From positions 62,001 through 126,000 of the forward strand of contig JABVXU010000052.1 in assembly GCA_013365365.1 (NCBI GenBank): a stretch of DNA of 64,000 bases. The letters are read 5' to 3'. Source of the stretch: Cruorifilaria tuberocauda. Its lineage: Eukaryota > Nematoda > Chromadorea > Rhabditida > Onchocercidae. Below, piece after piece: positions 1 to 14,040 of the stretch; the first letter of the stretch is position 1; every line of letters starts with the position of its first letter. The position numbers were made by a program, and so were the translations under genes. The notes under the pieces were generated by a model. It was not told where the DNA came from and made no database searches. It saw only the letters and a program-made list of their open reading frames with translations.

Positions 1-99
1 TTGTCAAATACAGTTACATTAATATAGATTTAAAATTTTAACTCAGATCAATAACTACACTCTAATTTAACTTCTTGGTATCAAAACCTATAAGTATAC

Positions 100-3000
100 C
101 TTTACATGTTCTTTCGAATTCTTTGGCGCTTCGTTCATCTTTTTTTCGAGCTCTTTGAATTCGGTCACTACAGCTGACAGAAGATTATAACATGTCAGAT
201 ACTTTGGATAATCTTCCTGAATTCATATTCATCTAACGTATGAAATTTCATTTTACAGAAATACTGGAAGAATCGACCGAAAATATGAAAAATTCCGTAA
301 ACTTTTCTTTCTGCACAAATGATTCTCTAACGACAGGATAAATAGAAAAACTATAAATCAGCATTTGCTTCCAATAAAAGTATAAGGAAAAATATATCAA
401 AATTATCAAGTTTAAGACTGGAATTCCACAGCTATGCAATAAAATAGGTGAAATAAGCCTAAATCTGAAAGACAAGAACCAAAAAGTGAAAAATTTTCTG
501 AAGTTAGTAATTTCAAATCTGAAACGTCTAGAAAAAATCAAAAAAAAAATTACTAGAAACTTTAGATAATACAGCTCGGCTTCCTCTAAATTTCGTGGTT
601 CTGGAAATTCCTTTAACCAATCACGACTAGTTTGCGGAGCAGAACTAGGTGATAAACCAGAACCTGTGGAGCTCATCGGTTCTACCAATCGTTCAGTATC
701 GTTCATTCCAATAGTACGTTGACAGGTATTTTTCTGAGCAAAATAAATAAAATAATCTATTATGAATTAGAAGTAAAATCAAAAGAAATTCAACGAGAAC
801 AACTCATAAAAGACAAAGCACAAAAGCCAGCAAACAGTATTCTTTTCTCACTTAGAAATTTTAAGATCTGCATCATATTGTCGCGACAGCGTAAGTTACA
901 CGTTGTTAAATTTAATATTTTGTTAAGCTTCTTAGCATGTTTCAAATAAATGGCAGCATCATCATAAACGTGAAATTAAAAAGCGGTTTAACTAGCACAA
1001 ACATGTAGATACGTATACAGTACTACTTTTAACGATAAGCGAAAGGCATCACGGAAATGTGACTGATCTACAATAATCATAGGCAACTCTGATTCTATGA
1101 CATTTTATAATTTATTAATATAATTAACGATAAAAGGAAAAGCGTACTGTTTGTTGTGGATTGGTTGTTAAGTTAGCGTTCGATGGATCTTCTGGTGGTG
1201 ATAAGGACTGCTGTCGTGGCCGTTTGGAGGTGATCTGAGGAGGTGTTATTATTGAATTAGTATGAGCTTTTCGTTTTGAACTGAGCATACTTGAGTTACT
1301 GAGATCATCGCTCGCTTTACCGCTGTAAAGAAATGAAATAAGTGATATCAAGAGCAATTAGTGACAGAAATTTGAAGAACTTATTAACTTTTAATAATTA
1401 TCAATTTTAAATTCGCTAAAATGAATTATAAACAATTTGAAAAACTTACTCCGTTCCTACATTATTTACATTATTGTTAATTTCGGCGGGACTTTTTGAG
1501 CTAATACTGGAAGTTGCGGATTCCGGAGATTTATTTTCCACAATACGAAAAGATGAATCTAAAAAATATGAACATGATAGATTTCAATCATCAATTTTTC
1601 TAAAAATAGAAAGATAGTTTAGTAAACCTAGCTTATGCAATTTATTAATTCTTGAAATATAATAGATGAAGATCCCTAAGAATCAAATAAACCGATCATC
1701 CATGATACCGAAGAAACATGTTAAATATTCTGTGAAAGCGCAGAAAAAAAAAAGAACAGTGATGAAAGTTTAATTTATGAGAGTAAAGGAGCTAAATCTT
1801 GAAAAAACTATCATTTCAATACATTGCAAATGAGATTGAGAAGTTTTTCGTAGCAGGAGCAAAGAAAATTTGAATTAAAATACTATCAACAAAAAGAAAT
1901 AAACATATTTTTTTAATAAAAATGTCGAAGAAACACACTCTAAAAGCACATAAAAGATGATTAAAAAATTTTTAAATAGACGAATATAAGACAACTGCTT
2001 GATTTTATCGCACCACACTTTATGAAATTAGAAATTTTAGTTAAGATAATACGATATATGCTCTTAAAGCATGTAAAAATGCCTTAATACGAGTATATTC
2101 ATCATGTTCAACCCAGAATAATCTAATATATAAATAAAATCTGTTTGCCTGAAATATTAAATTCTTGGGTTCTTTGGAATAAATTATACTTTCGTTGCTT
2201 AATTTTAGTACAAGAAAATGTATGCATAAATAAATTTTACGATTTGCTGATGGAAACATATACATTAATTCATAAAGCGGTAATATAAAAAATTTACTCA
2301 GAATCAAAATCTTATCTTAATTCTTAAGATAAGATTTTGATTTTGATTCTTTTAAGTTTGGTATAAGATAAGGCTTGAAAAATTTATAGTAATTAAATGC
2401 GAAATACCGGATTTTGAATCGAAATGAAATTGCAGAAGCTTTTTATTCGGATATATACAAATGTCTGCAGGCGTCCAACAAGGAATAATTTTGTTTTCAC
2501 TAAACTTATATAAAATTGACAACTAATAGTCAAGAAAAGCAAGTGATTCTAATCACTATGTAAAAGTTCCAATATAATTCAAGTGTTTTTTGAAAATTGC
2601 ACAGTATATTTCAGAAAACCCAATCCTTCTAATATAAATAAAAAGCTTTTGTGGAGAGTAAAAGACTTGAATTATGAATAAGGTTTTTTGCTACATTTTA
2701 TAATTAATTAGGCCCTGATTTTTAAATGCTTTTTCAAGATTGAAATCATTTAATCGTAGATAATAGAGCAAAAATATAGCAAATGAGCGGATCTTTTAAA
2801 CATCAATCATTTGTCTTCCATTTTTGTTTGTTTTCATACTGCTTTATCCATTTAATTTAAAAATTTTTGGTGCAAAAATTTCCAAGCAAATCTAAATGAA
2901 TAAATTATAAATTATAATATAAGCAAATTAAGAAGCAAATAAATTAGAAGTGAAAATTTCTTCCCGTTGTTCCCGTAAAAATGAAAAAAAAACAAACCAT

Positions 3001-6000
3001 CCGCTGATGGAACTGCATTATTTATCTGCGTTCCTGATCCAGGGGCCACCATGGGAATAATTCTTGATTTTCGAATCGGTGCGAAATTTGAAATATTATT
3101 GCCCATACTACCAGATAAAATCTTCCTTACATAACTCTTTTCATCTGAACTAAAACCTGGCCAACGTGCATCGACCTGTGAAAAAGTAAAAAAAATTCAA
3201 ATTAGCCATTTTCAAAATTTTTGGCAAGAACAAATCTAATTTTATTAAGACATGGCAGAGCATATTCTTTTAAATTTCTTAGAAAAAAATTATTATTTTC
3301 CACATTATTATTTAATTTCGAAAATATTTGTAAATGAAAAAAACCTCGTTATAGAATACTTGCTTGAGTTGAAGTCGACCAGTTTCACGATTCAATTCCC
3401 CAATCTGAAATATGTTCCAAATTACATCTCATTTGTTTTATCTATTGTTTTTCAACTTAATGTTTACTTCAAAATCCCAACATATTAATTCCACTTCACT
3501 CTTCCCTTAACGACTTCAGAGCTGGATTTCATATTTGATTATAAGTTAGTCCTCTAAAAGTAGAAAGGGTAAAAAATGACCCATGATTGCCACAGTTCCT
3601 AGAATGCCGATATCAAACTATATTGGATTCTGATAAAGCTCTACTATCATTAAAAAATGAATTGCAACTAAGAGAAAAAGATTTGATCATACCGGATAGA
3701 TTTCATATTATGAAATGCAGGAATCCTATTCCAAAAACTCTACAATATTATTAAAGTTGGGACAAATGAATTGAAAAATGAAATATACTTTCTACACTTT
3801 CTTAAATCTAGTCATTTTGTGCTGTTATTTGAGATCATAATTTCGCTGACGCATTCAAAAATAACAATCTTATCGATTAATTAGATAAAATAAAATGATG
3901 CAAAAAGATGGAAAATGAAACAAATATAATTTCAACTTAAACTTCCACAAATAAGAAAAACGACTTTAATCAGTATTTGATTATGGAGAAGATACAAACA
4001 TATCAAATCTCGTTTTTATTATCCATTTGTGGCAGACTTCTCAAGATACTGTAAGTAGTCTTCCAGATTAAAAAAAGATATTCATTTTCAGTCACATGGA
4101 ATGGACATTTCTATATCTCTTCTCTTCGAAATATTATATTAAAACTCAAAAATACGACGGATGAATGAAAAAAATAAATAAATGAAACAAATTACTTCAT
4201 CGATAATTTCTTGTATTCGATCAGCATCTTCCTGAGCAATCTCTTCACTCAGTGAATCTTTTCTTATTTGCATAACGACTTCACCTGCTGAAGAGAATCG
4301 TCCAAGAATGATTAAATGTATAACACGCTTCCTCAATGGTCGCCTTGAAAGTTCCGCGCGGACAAATGATCGTGCACCGGCTTCAATAGGCTTATAAGTT
4401 TGATATATTAATTGTATCAACCAATTCACTAACTGAGAGCTTACTTCATTCAATTAATATCTAAGCCTTCCTGATGATAATTAATCGAATAAATTGATTA
4501 TCATATTTTTTCTAATATTAAATAGAAAAAACTTGAGCAAACACTTGAAATTGAAAATATTCACTAAAAGAGTAAGAAAAATGAGCCGGATATTTCAAAA
4601 TAAAGAATATACATACCAACTGATGCATTCGAAGAGATTTGTTGCTGCTGCTGGTTACCCACAACCTAAACATTTCATTATGAAATAATTATGTATAAAA
4701 GAAAAAATATATTTTCTTCATTTTTGTTCAACATTAAATTATTATAACTTCACCTTCAACTAATTATAATACTAACAATGATAGGATTCATCAACAAAAA
4801 ATTTATTTTCAAATTTAGTTACTAATATTACTGGAAGTACAATTCAGTTTTTCTTCTCTGAAAACAATCTCTTTTGATTCTTCATGAATCAAAAAGAAGA
4901 TAATATTCCAAACTTGATGAATGTTAGCAAAATACTACTGTTGAAGAGAAAAATAAATTTGTAATGATCTGATCATTACTTTAGATGCAGCATTTTTGCT
5001 CGAAGAATCAGAATAAGATCGGGCAGAGGATGATGAACTTGGACGTTGAGCGACGATTGCTAAGGGATTCGTTGCACGCTTCACAGTTACTGGACGTTGT
5101 TCACGTTTGTGTCTGGAAAAATGTCAAAAATCTAACCAAATCCAAAATAATTATCCTAATTCAATTGCAACGGTTCTTGCAGTTTGCAGATTATAATTCA
5201 GTATCTGTCGGGAATTCATGTTGTTTTGTTATTAGAAAAGAGCCATTCGGATTGAATTTTAATTAATTTTCAAACGGAGAAATGTTATTCCATCTTTCTT
5301 GACTTAATAAAAGATTTAAAGCAGAAGTAACCTTGATTCCTTCATTTGCTTCTTTTTTTCTTCCTCAATAAACTTATCACGTGTTTCCGCAAGCGCTTTT
5401 GCAGTAGTTTGCACCTAAAATATTCCACTGTAATCAAAGTATCCCAGATATGTATCCTTAATAATAAAGCAGTATGATTTAAACATTATATCCTCGAATA
5501 TTCATTATAAAAAAAGACGCGTTTGCTTACCTGTATTTTGGAATGAAAAGTAGCCACGGTTCGGTACCTCTTTTGACAATCATAAGAAACAGCGTCAGCT
5601 GGTGCACCCGGTACTTCCTGGATGACGAAACGAAATCTGGTTACCTGTCCATTACAATCAATTTCAATAGTACCTCCCTGAAGTGAGAATGAACTCAAAC
5701 ATCATCGGAAATCTTTTTTCATACAACTTCACATTAAAATTTCCACGATTATAATTTTGCGAAACTCACTACAATAGTTTAATTCAATTTGAGCTATTCA
5801 CAACCTGATCCTTTACATTTCCTCATAAATAATTGATAAACAATGTTATGAATGCGAATTTTAGCTCTAAAATTTCTTGTTTTGCTCCGAATATTTCCTA
5901 ATTAAAACAAGAAAGATGAAATCCTTAATCATAATGAGGTTGAAAAAGAATACAATGTATCATAGAAAACATAAATCGTAAGAATGGACAAAAGATTACA

Positions 6001-6765
6001 CTTCGGCTCCATAAGTATCAATTTGGAGAAATTCTTAAGGATAAAGTACTCTGCTGATCACAAAATGCATATAAAATAATTGTTGAACATTGGAGTAGAA
6101 AAATACTCAGGTGGATTAAAAACCTGAAATAAAATTTTTTCCCTTTTGGATTTCACCGTCATTCGTCTACAAATGATATTATCTAACTTATTTAGTGGAA
6201 TGAAGTTCAGCCACTTTGAAGTTCGCTAATTAGATGGTGAAGATTTTATTTCATGTTTTTAATCCACCTCAAGTAGTCAGCATAGAAGTACACGTCATTG
6301 ATCTTAACCTGTCATCCGGATTTCCTCACTGATCAATTCGAGTATTTAATCAGATTATATACTAATCAGAGTGCCTCGATCATCATATACTTCCAAAAAA
6401 AGTGGAGCATTTTCTCCTTGAAGAAGTTATTTTGCAAGAAAAACTCTATAATAATATTAAAATTGAAAACTAAAATGTAATAAATACATTTACTATAACA
6501 TCTTGATAATATACGAAATGTGTGAAATATGGCATAAATGATAGACCTGTTTATCGATTTTTAGTAGCACTGGTTGTCGTGTCTTTTGAGCTAATTTAAG
6601 AGCAGTAATGCTTTCATCAGTAAACTTAATCATCATAGCTGATTGACGAGACATTGAGTCGATATCCATCTGCATCCGTAACACTTCCAAACTACCATTG
6701 ACAGGGGATGAATTACGTGATGATCCGGTTCCAGCCATTTTAATGTCAATTCTTTCCTTCATCAA
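100..6765 (-). CDS. ell-1: ELL family RNA polymerase II elongation factor (3' end beyond window)
   Basis: ELL is the nuclear factor that suppresses pausing of RNA polymerase II and joins super/little elongation complexes. Twelve predicted exons, in transcript order: 6765-6547, 5677-5531, 5414-5332, 5112-4980, 4665-4621, 4432-4196, 3175-2998, 1558-1450, 1322-1148, 733-554, 263-203, 173-100. All junctions are in phase, giving 547 residues before the left edge. The N-terminal ELL domain is recognised by MIKFTDESITALKLAQ, then GGTIEID, a conserved block LRKRVIHLIILGRFSSAGEV and the WPGFSSDEK segment (human ELL has WPGYSEGDQ). A low-complexity Ser/Pro/Asn linker follows. The C-terminal occludin/ELL domain begins near residue 480 (RDWLKEFP, then VTEFKELEKKMNEAP) and lacks its last roughly 40 residues here. 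The upstream of two in-frame Met codons (6765 and 6738) is used for the start; the second has the better context. The start of exon 6 is the least certain boundary. Confidence 0.92.
2302..2342. repeat. 19-bp perfect inverted repeat with 3-base loop
   Basis: AATCAAAATCTTATCTTAA at 2302-2320 is followed by TTC and then by its exact reverse complement at 2324-2342. It lies in the intron between exons 7 and 8 of the ELL gene. The arms match perfectly over 19 bp, so the RNA would fold back tightly. Confidence 0.9.
6109..6269. mobile_element. MITE-like element with about 27-bp terminal inverted repeats
   Basis: The arm at 6109-6135 starts AGGTGGATTAAAAAC. The arm at 6243-6269 is its reverse complement with one mismatch over about 27 bases, ending in AATCCACCT. 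The enclosed segment of about 107 bases has no reading frame of note. A short non-autonomous element with terminal inverted repeats, inside ELL intron 1, is the simplest reading. No clear target-site duplication was found and no second copy was noticed in this window. Confidence 0.6.
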
Positions 6766-6796
6766 TTCTTTACCTTTTCCACTTATCGTTTATTCA

Positions 6797-6800
6797 CCTG
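6797..6800 (-). promoter_or_regulatory. possible trans-splice or 5'UTR acceptor upstream of the ELL start
   Basis: On the minus strand, TTGTTCAG followed by GTGAATAAACG lies about 30 bases upstream of the ELL start codon at 6765. In nematodes such an isolated acceptor just before the first ATG is commonly the spliced-leader addition site. It could equally be the acceptor of a 5'UTR intron. Confidence 0.4.
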
Positions 6801-7763
6801 AACAATCCATGTTGTTTTATTTCAAAAGACAAATCTTTCATACCAATGTGTTCAATAAATAACGCAGTAACAATACTCACTTATAGACTAAGAAAATTAA
6901 TCAAAACTATTGTTGCTTTATGTTGAAATATCATTTCCCTTTATAATTGTAGATTTAAGAGAAAATTGTAGATTATCGATCTGAACTTGATAATGAAATT
7001 GTATATAAAACAGCAAATTATGCTGAGTGAGAAAAAAGTGTTTAGAAGATAGATTGTTTATGTAACTGCGTAGAGAGCAATCTCTTTGAGGTAGAAAATG
7101 AATAAGTCGAGTAAGTAAATTAAACACTTGAAAATTTGGCAATTTCGAAAGAGATGAGAAGTTGTATTGTGTAGTCTATGGACATTAGTTAATTCAAAAA
7201 TAAAGAAATTGATAACATGAAAATGAATAAAGAGTATCGAATTTTCGAATTATTCTATTCATCATTGATTTGAAGAGATACATGAAAGAGTTAGGCAATT
7301 TTTGAAATAAGCCTCATATACATTATTTACCAAATTAATATACAAAAATTCTATATAATACTGATGAAGATTTTTTTATGAGAAAAGAAACGAACGGGAA
7401 GAGACTTATCAAAGAAATAACAAACCAATGATAATACTATACAATCATGATATCATACGACGCAAAACAGTGACATTATCAATTATTGCTTTTCTCGCCT
7501 CTTCCCCCTTCCATTCTCTCTCTCTAATATATGACGACAAACACGCTTCTTATTTTCGCTCTATATTAATCATTTCATCCAATCCTCTCTGCCAACATTT
7601 ATAATTAGCGGTTTAAACAAAAGAAATGAATAGGTTACATTTCACAAATCATCTTTTCTATTATAAAAATTCAAATAAAAATCATTTCAAAATGCATTAT
7701 ATGAAATATATAAATACTTATTTATCCAAAGACAAAAAAAGAAAGAAAAAGAAGGGAAGAAAT

Positions 7764-7787
7764 CGAGAAAGAGAGAGAGAGAGAAAG
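7764..7787. repeat. GA-rich simple repeat
   Basis: A run of GAGAGAGA-type dinucleotides inside a longer purine tract (about 7730-7800). Confidence 0.8.
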
Positions 7788-10182
7788 ATATCGACGAAAA
7801 AATGGATAAACGAAGAATAACTCATAAGTGGTAATTGATTGACTTTCTCACTAAAACGTTAATATTTTGATGATATCGGTGAAGATATAAAGTGCCTACT
7901 TCATCAATAAAATCAAAATTTTATAAGTGAAATTAATCACTGGAGCAGTATGATATGAAGCGGTAGTAAAAACAAAGAATTGGAATTAAACAAACAGTTT
8001 AGTTAGATAAAATAGCGAAAGAGAGATAACGTTGACCGTTGTTGAGGTCAATCTGTTTAACCTTTTTTTCTTTTTTTCTGCAGTTGACTAATTGATTTCA
8101 AAAGGAACAAAATATGAACTCACTGAAAATAGATCGAGTACTTAAAATGTTTGAAAAATTAAATTAATCGATTGGCAATCAATCGAATAGTGTTGTTAAG
8201 TTGAACAATAAAGCTTTATAAAGGACAAAAATTTTCGTAGCCATACAAAGTGGACATTGAAGTTAAAAGCGCTTCGTTTTACAGGTTGACATCTGCTGAA
8301 CAGTTACTATTCGATGATTAAACTTCCGTCTATATTATGTTGATCGAACATATGTTTCTATACTTAAAGTATTTCCAGCAAAAAATGTCTTCCTATCATT
8401 TTTTGTTCTAGTTTATTCCGCTTTCGAGAAAATATATAATAATCCTCTAGCTTTCCACCTTCCTGGATGTATATCATATCTATCCGAACACAGTAGGCTC
8501 AACTATCTAAGCATACCTGATAATGTGATGTCAATCAGCATTATATGTATATACATAGATGCAAGAAGGAAACTGATTTAAAATAGAATAATCTCGATAA
8601 TTATTATATGAACCTATCCTTTCCTCTTTTACCTTTAATTAATTAAGGACACGAAATACAGTAATAAATTCAAGAAATTAAGCCTAACGCAAAAATACAG
8701 GATATACATAAAATAAAAAAATAATAATCATTCAAAATTAAATTTTTTATTTGACTATACAAAAATTTCACGGTATCTGTAGCTTTGTTTAGTATTTCGT
8801 TAGATACATTTATTTATTTATTATTTTCGCCATTTTTTTAAAAATTATTTGACATAACAATTTTCTTCTACTATGTTTAATCGTTTTTTTCAAAATATTT
8901 ATTGTCAGCATATATGTTATTTGGAGATTTTTTCGAACATTTAAAGAATGTGAAATGTTCCCAAAGATGGCTGTTTTTCATGAGTTTAATACAATTAGAC
9001 TGTAAACTGTTTTTAAATTTTCATTGAAGTTTAATTTCAAATTCAAAATTTTTAGCCATGGTCAATTACATGAAATTAAAATGTTTCAAACCAGACTGAA
9101 ATATCTGAAAAACTTAGAAATTTTTAGGATTTTCATATTATCATCGTATAAGAGACACTGTTCAAATATCACTAATTAGATGCAATAACCTCATTTATAA
9201 AATTATTACAATATGGGAGGTATTATTAGCAGGAATGATTGGATCGTACTCTCTCATTAATATTTCATCAAATTTTATCATCTCTTCCAGTATATCAATC
9301 CCTACTCGACGATGTAGAAAGTATGTGAACTATCGTATTTTTATTAGAGAAACTCAACTTCTCCCAGTAATTAATTACTATGAAAATAAGTAGTTTTGTT
9401 CCATGAATAATTTTAAGACTCAATAATATTTTTATTACCAACTGGTTTTCCTTCTTTCCTGAGCTTTAATTTTAGCAGTACAAAACATTATTTACATTTA
9501 CCGGAAAGGAATTATTATCTGTCATAATTTTAAAATTAGAAAAAATATAAAATTTAAAATTTAAACTAATAAAATTTATAAAAACAAAAAAGCTGAAAAA
9601 AATGCATGATCCTTTATCACTAAATACTTACACAAATCTCTACTTTGATCACTTTTTGCATGTTTTTATCGGTGATAATGCGTAGCTAAAAATTATATCT
9701 GATGTAAGAGAGAAAGAAGAGAAAGGATGACAATTTTTCTCTCTCCCTCCATCTCTTTATCACTCTACCGCTAAAGATAAAAGTAAATAGTAAGGAAAGA
9801 TCTTTCCGTAATGTTGTAAGTTAAATTAGACTAAATTATCCTAATGTATCGTTAATAAATGATTGAAGTTTTAGAAGGAATTTTTGATGAAAGAAGAAAA
9901 GTAAAGTTGAATTATGTAACAGATCTAATAAATTTATAGAATCAAATTATAAATAGCTACGGAATAAATATGAGAGATTGAAATCACACTTATTACGTTC
10001 ATTAATCCTAATGAATCATCCATTTTAATAATGATTTTTGGATATTTATCTATCAGTAAACTGCTTTCTGAAATGCTATATTCTTGTTTTCCGAAACTCA
10101 GTTTCAGTGATTCATACTTCCTAAAGAAATGGATATCAAATAAAATGGTTGAAACTTAAGCATTTCTTTTTTCATTATAAAA

Positions 10183-10215
10183 TGAGACAGAGAGTGAGAG
10201 AGAGCGAGAGAGAAT
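10183..10215. repeat. GA-rich simple repeat
   Basis: An imperfect GAGA tract, with a similar one about 330 bases downstream at roughly 10517-10540. Confidence 0.75.
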
Positions 10216-12165
10216 AAAAGAAGAGACAGCAAATCGCAATTGTCCTAATTCGATCATTAACTGAGAAAAAAATCCATAGAAGTATTAGAATTTTTATCGC
10301 ATTGTATTGCAAAATGAAATAAATCTCTTCCGGAAAATTGACACTTCCCGCCGTATGATAATATTTTCCGTTAGACAGATTCATTTAGAAGACGATGAAT
10401 TTAAGAAAAATAAATGAATTAACTAAAAATTACAAACGTTCCATTACACAACAAATTTTCAGGAGGTAAAATAGACAACTGAATTGAACTGAGTCATTTA
10501 CAATATGCTTACGAGAAAAAGAGAGAGAGAGAAGGAGAAAGAAATATCTCTTTTCTCTTTCTAATCATCGAAGAAAAAAGATATTTTGAATATAGACGAA
10601 ATCAATAGTTTACGTCATTGTTCTTCTAACAAAATCGGAGCTATGAATTCGAATCCGTCCTTTCAGAAATGTTGTTAATTGCCTAATAATTTCCACTTCT
10701 TTTCGTTCATTTCTAATATAATAATAACATTAAAAAGATCACAAATTTTTTATATCAAAAAAATAAAATTTATTTCTTAAAAAATTGAACTTATCACACT
10801 ATTCGCTTTTTATTCTGATATTGAATTGAATGTTGAATTATTTTTCTTCGTATCATTGATTCATTTTTGTTTGATAGTTAAAAGAAAAAGTCAGAGGAAT
10901 AAGAAATATTTATTGCAGTTATTATCAAAATTATTGCTAATCGGTCAGTCATTTGGGACAGTTCGAATTTTCTTTTCTTCAAGAAAATAGTACTATTAAA
11001 TTAAACAAAAAAAAGAAGATAACAATAATGCAACATCTGTCATATCATTGTCTCTAATTCATCAAATAATCAAAATATATGAAGGTACCATCAAAAGTAT
11101 ATATGAAAAAAGATATGATAAAGTCATTTATAGCTCAAAAGCAGAATTTTTTTCCTTTGAAAATAATCGTATACTATTCGATTAGAAATATAATGCACTT
11201 TAATAAAATATATGAAAATGTCAACAGAATATATGAGAACTTGGAAAAATGGATATTAAAAGGAAATAGATAAAATAATTTGAAAAACAAAAAAACAAAA
11301 CGATACGCTTCAATTTTTTGAAAAATCGAAAATAGAATTAATAACTGGAAAATTGTAAGGAAAAGAGAAATGAAATACAATTAGAATCTTAATAATAAAG
11401 GACAGGTTTCTATTTTTATAATCGAATTTATCAGTTCTCCGAATGGAATCACAAACGTTTTCACGCGAAAAAATTACAGATGAACACTAAATTTATGTTA
11501 TATAATTATCATGATTTTGTATGTTTTCAATAAAATGCATTTAACAAATTATAAATTATCAATATTGGTTTAAAAATAAGACATGATTTGTACAATACAA
11601 AATGATTACGGTCACCTTCTACTCCCTTTTTTTTAAAGAAATGAAAAATTCCCAATGAATCCCATATCCTTTTCAATAAATAAAATGTGTGTCAATTTGT
11701 TGCAACAGCTGGGGAAAAAAATTCTTTTTTCTTTTTGGAATTGATAATAGCAAAGTTAATCATTCAATCTATGAATCTTGAACTGATGTCAAAAATTCAT
11801 AAACAGGTGGAAAAAAAAAATTCCAAACAATATCAGGAAGTATAAGCGAGAGTGAGCGAGGAAAGGATGAATGCTTCCATTTAGCAATGAATTATTTTTA
11901 TTATTGAAAAATTTTAATTTAGTAAACTTTAACATATGTTTAAATAGAACTAGTAAGCGAAGAAATATGAATGCATTCAATATTAATAAGCCATCATTGT
12001 TTGGTAAAATATTAAAAATGAGGAGAGATGACAAAATTTTATTTAACATTGAGAAAAAGCAAACCGGCTTAAATAAATGTTTAGATGAGCAGCTTTTCCT
12101 AGCTTCTCAAACTGAAAAAAAATGATAAATTTTAAAACTGATGATATCGGCTCACCAATTTACTT

Positions 12166-12222
12166 CACACACACACACACACCACAGACACACACACATA
12201 CATATGCACACACATGCACACA
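12166..12222. repeat. AC microsatellite (interrupted)
   Basis: An uninterrupted run of about eight CA units is followed by interrupted CA/CATA/TGCA units. It is the longest dinucleotide repeat seen in the window and the source of a spurious Cys/Val-rich antisense frame. Confidence 0.9.
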
Positions 12223-14007
12223 CTATATCCATACTAGAAAAATATACACATGAAGAGGAAAGACAGAATGGAAGAAAGGTTTTCCAACCAGTTTCAAAGT
12301 AAAAAAAACTTCGAATCGTCTGTTCATTGGAATGTATGAAGTTGGGCATAAAAATTTCGTACAACCTGTAACCGTAAATAACAACTACTTTTTTATAATA
12401 ATATCAATAATCATTTTTAAAAAAGTATCAGAACTTTTGATGTCTATTATATTTGAAATTTTGAGGGCAAGAAAAAACTGAACAGGAAACATTAGATCAT
12501 ATAAAATACTTGTTAGTAAATTCTACTGTTTTTCTTTTTTTCTTTTTCTATTACTTCCTTATTCTCCTTGTCTTTTACATTTCTATAATCATTTTTTAAC
12601 ATTAAAAAAAATGAATGGCTCAAATTTTCAAGATGGGAAAAGAAATGAGTAAATATTTTGTAGAAAATAAATGAATGCTATAAATCCTATAACAATTAGA
12701 AGATGAATAAATTCTTTTTGCAATGTATAAGAGCAGGAAATAGTGTATGATGGTAAAAATAGCTTAATTAATGACATAAGTATTATGTCAACTTTTTATT
12801 TTTTACATATATCGTTATTCAAATGCGTATTTCCTCCAGATATCTTTTCATTTATTCGTCAAGAGTAATTTCACAATTCTCTCATAACTTTCATTTTAAT
12901 CCATATTTTTTCCTACATTTTTTTGATAAATTAGTAAGCGCAGAATTTAGGTCCATTTTGGGAGAGCAAATTTTTGAAAATAAGACGAAGGGATAGATGG
13001 GAAAGTAACTGTCATTAGTCAATTCAACAGAATGCTATTGCGTTATTATCAACCAATTGATGAAAATAAAAATATTCTGAAAATGAACAAGAAATAGAAA
13101 AAAAGAAAGGAAAACATAAAAAAGAATGAGGCAAATAGAGAAAAGATATTAAATGGCTTCTGTTAACAAATATATCAATAATTAAAATTACAATGATAAA
13201 CAACATGAACAATCCCTTTTCTGATTTCAATTACAGAAGTATAGCGCTAAAAAGTCTATAAATTCCTCAACTCGGGAATAAAGAGCACCAAAATATTCTC
13301 AATCATAATCTTTATCGTATTAAGAATATATTTTTGGATATTGTAATTATTATTCATTTCATCCTGTGAACCAAAATGATATCGCAAGGGTACTAACCGT
13401 TAGATAATTATATGACAAATATACTCGGCTATTATCAATTTTCCTATCTCATCTTTTTCAATTCTTTAGCATTCAACTTGAAACAAACACATTTATTTCG
13501 CAGTGGAAGAAAATATGAAGTATAAACAGTGATAACACAATTATCATTTTTCCCTCGACCATTTACGTTTCATAGATCGTTGATAAAATCTTACTGTTTA
13601 CACAACACAATATTCTACTACGCACACCTTCTTACCATTTCTAGCACCTACTATGATTTTTTTGACCCATAATTTGAAAAATTTAGGATAAACAGAATGA
13701 AAAGACGCATAATGTTTAAAAAATGAAATTGCTAACAACATCTTATCGCCGATGGCAATCAATTATGCATTTCTCAATAAACTAATTTCTTGAAACTCTA
13801 ATTTGACAAAATTCATGTTCTTTTCGAAAACAATATTTTTAACAGTCAAAAATTAGAGAATGAAAAAGATATTTGCATCAATGAAATATAATTACGATCG
13901 CTTCATTTCTCTTATTATGCTGCTTTGAAACAAATTATTACAATAATTCAAAACAAATGCACCATTATTGCAAAATAATTCGTCCATAACGGAATACATT
14001 AATATCT

Positions 14008-14040
14008 TCCATATTAATTATTTAAATAAATTAATATGGA
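14008..14040. repeat. 12-bp perfect inverted repeat
   Basis: TCCATATTAATT at 14008-14019 and its exact reverse complement at 14029-14040 flank a 9-base AT-only loop. It is intergenic and has no neighbouring gene that suggests a terminator. Confidence 0.75.

Noticed and set aside
7626..7820. Lys/Arg/Glu-rich open frame in the intergenic region
   Set aside because: It reads through a purine tract and GA repeat. The composition explains the open frame.
12152..12364. Cys/Val-rich antisense open frame (CACVCICMCVC-like)
   Set aside because: It is a translation of the AC microsatellite and not a protein.
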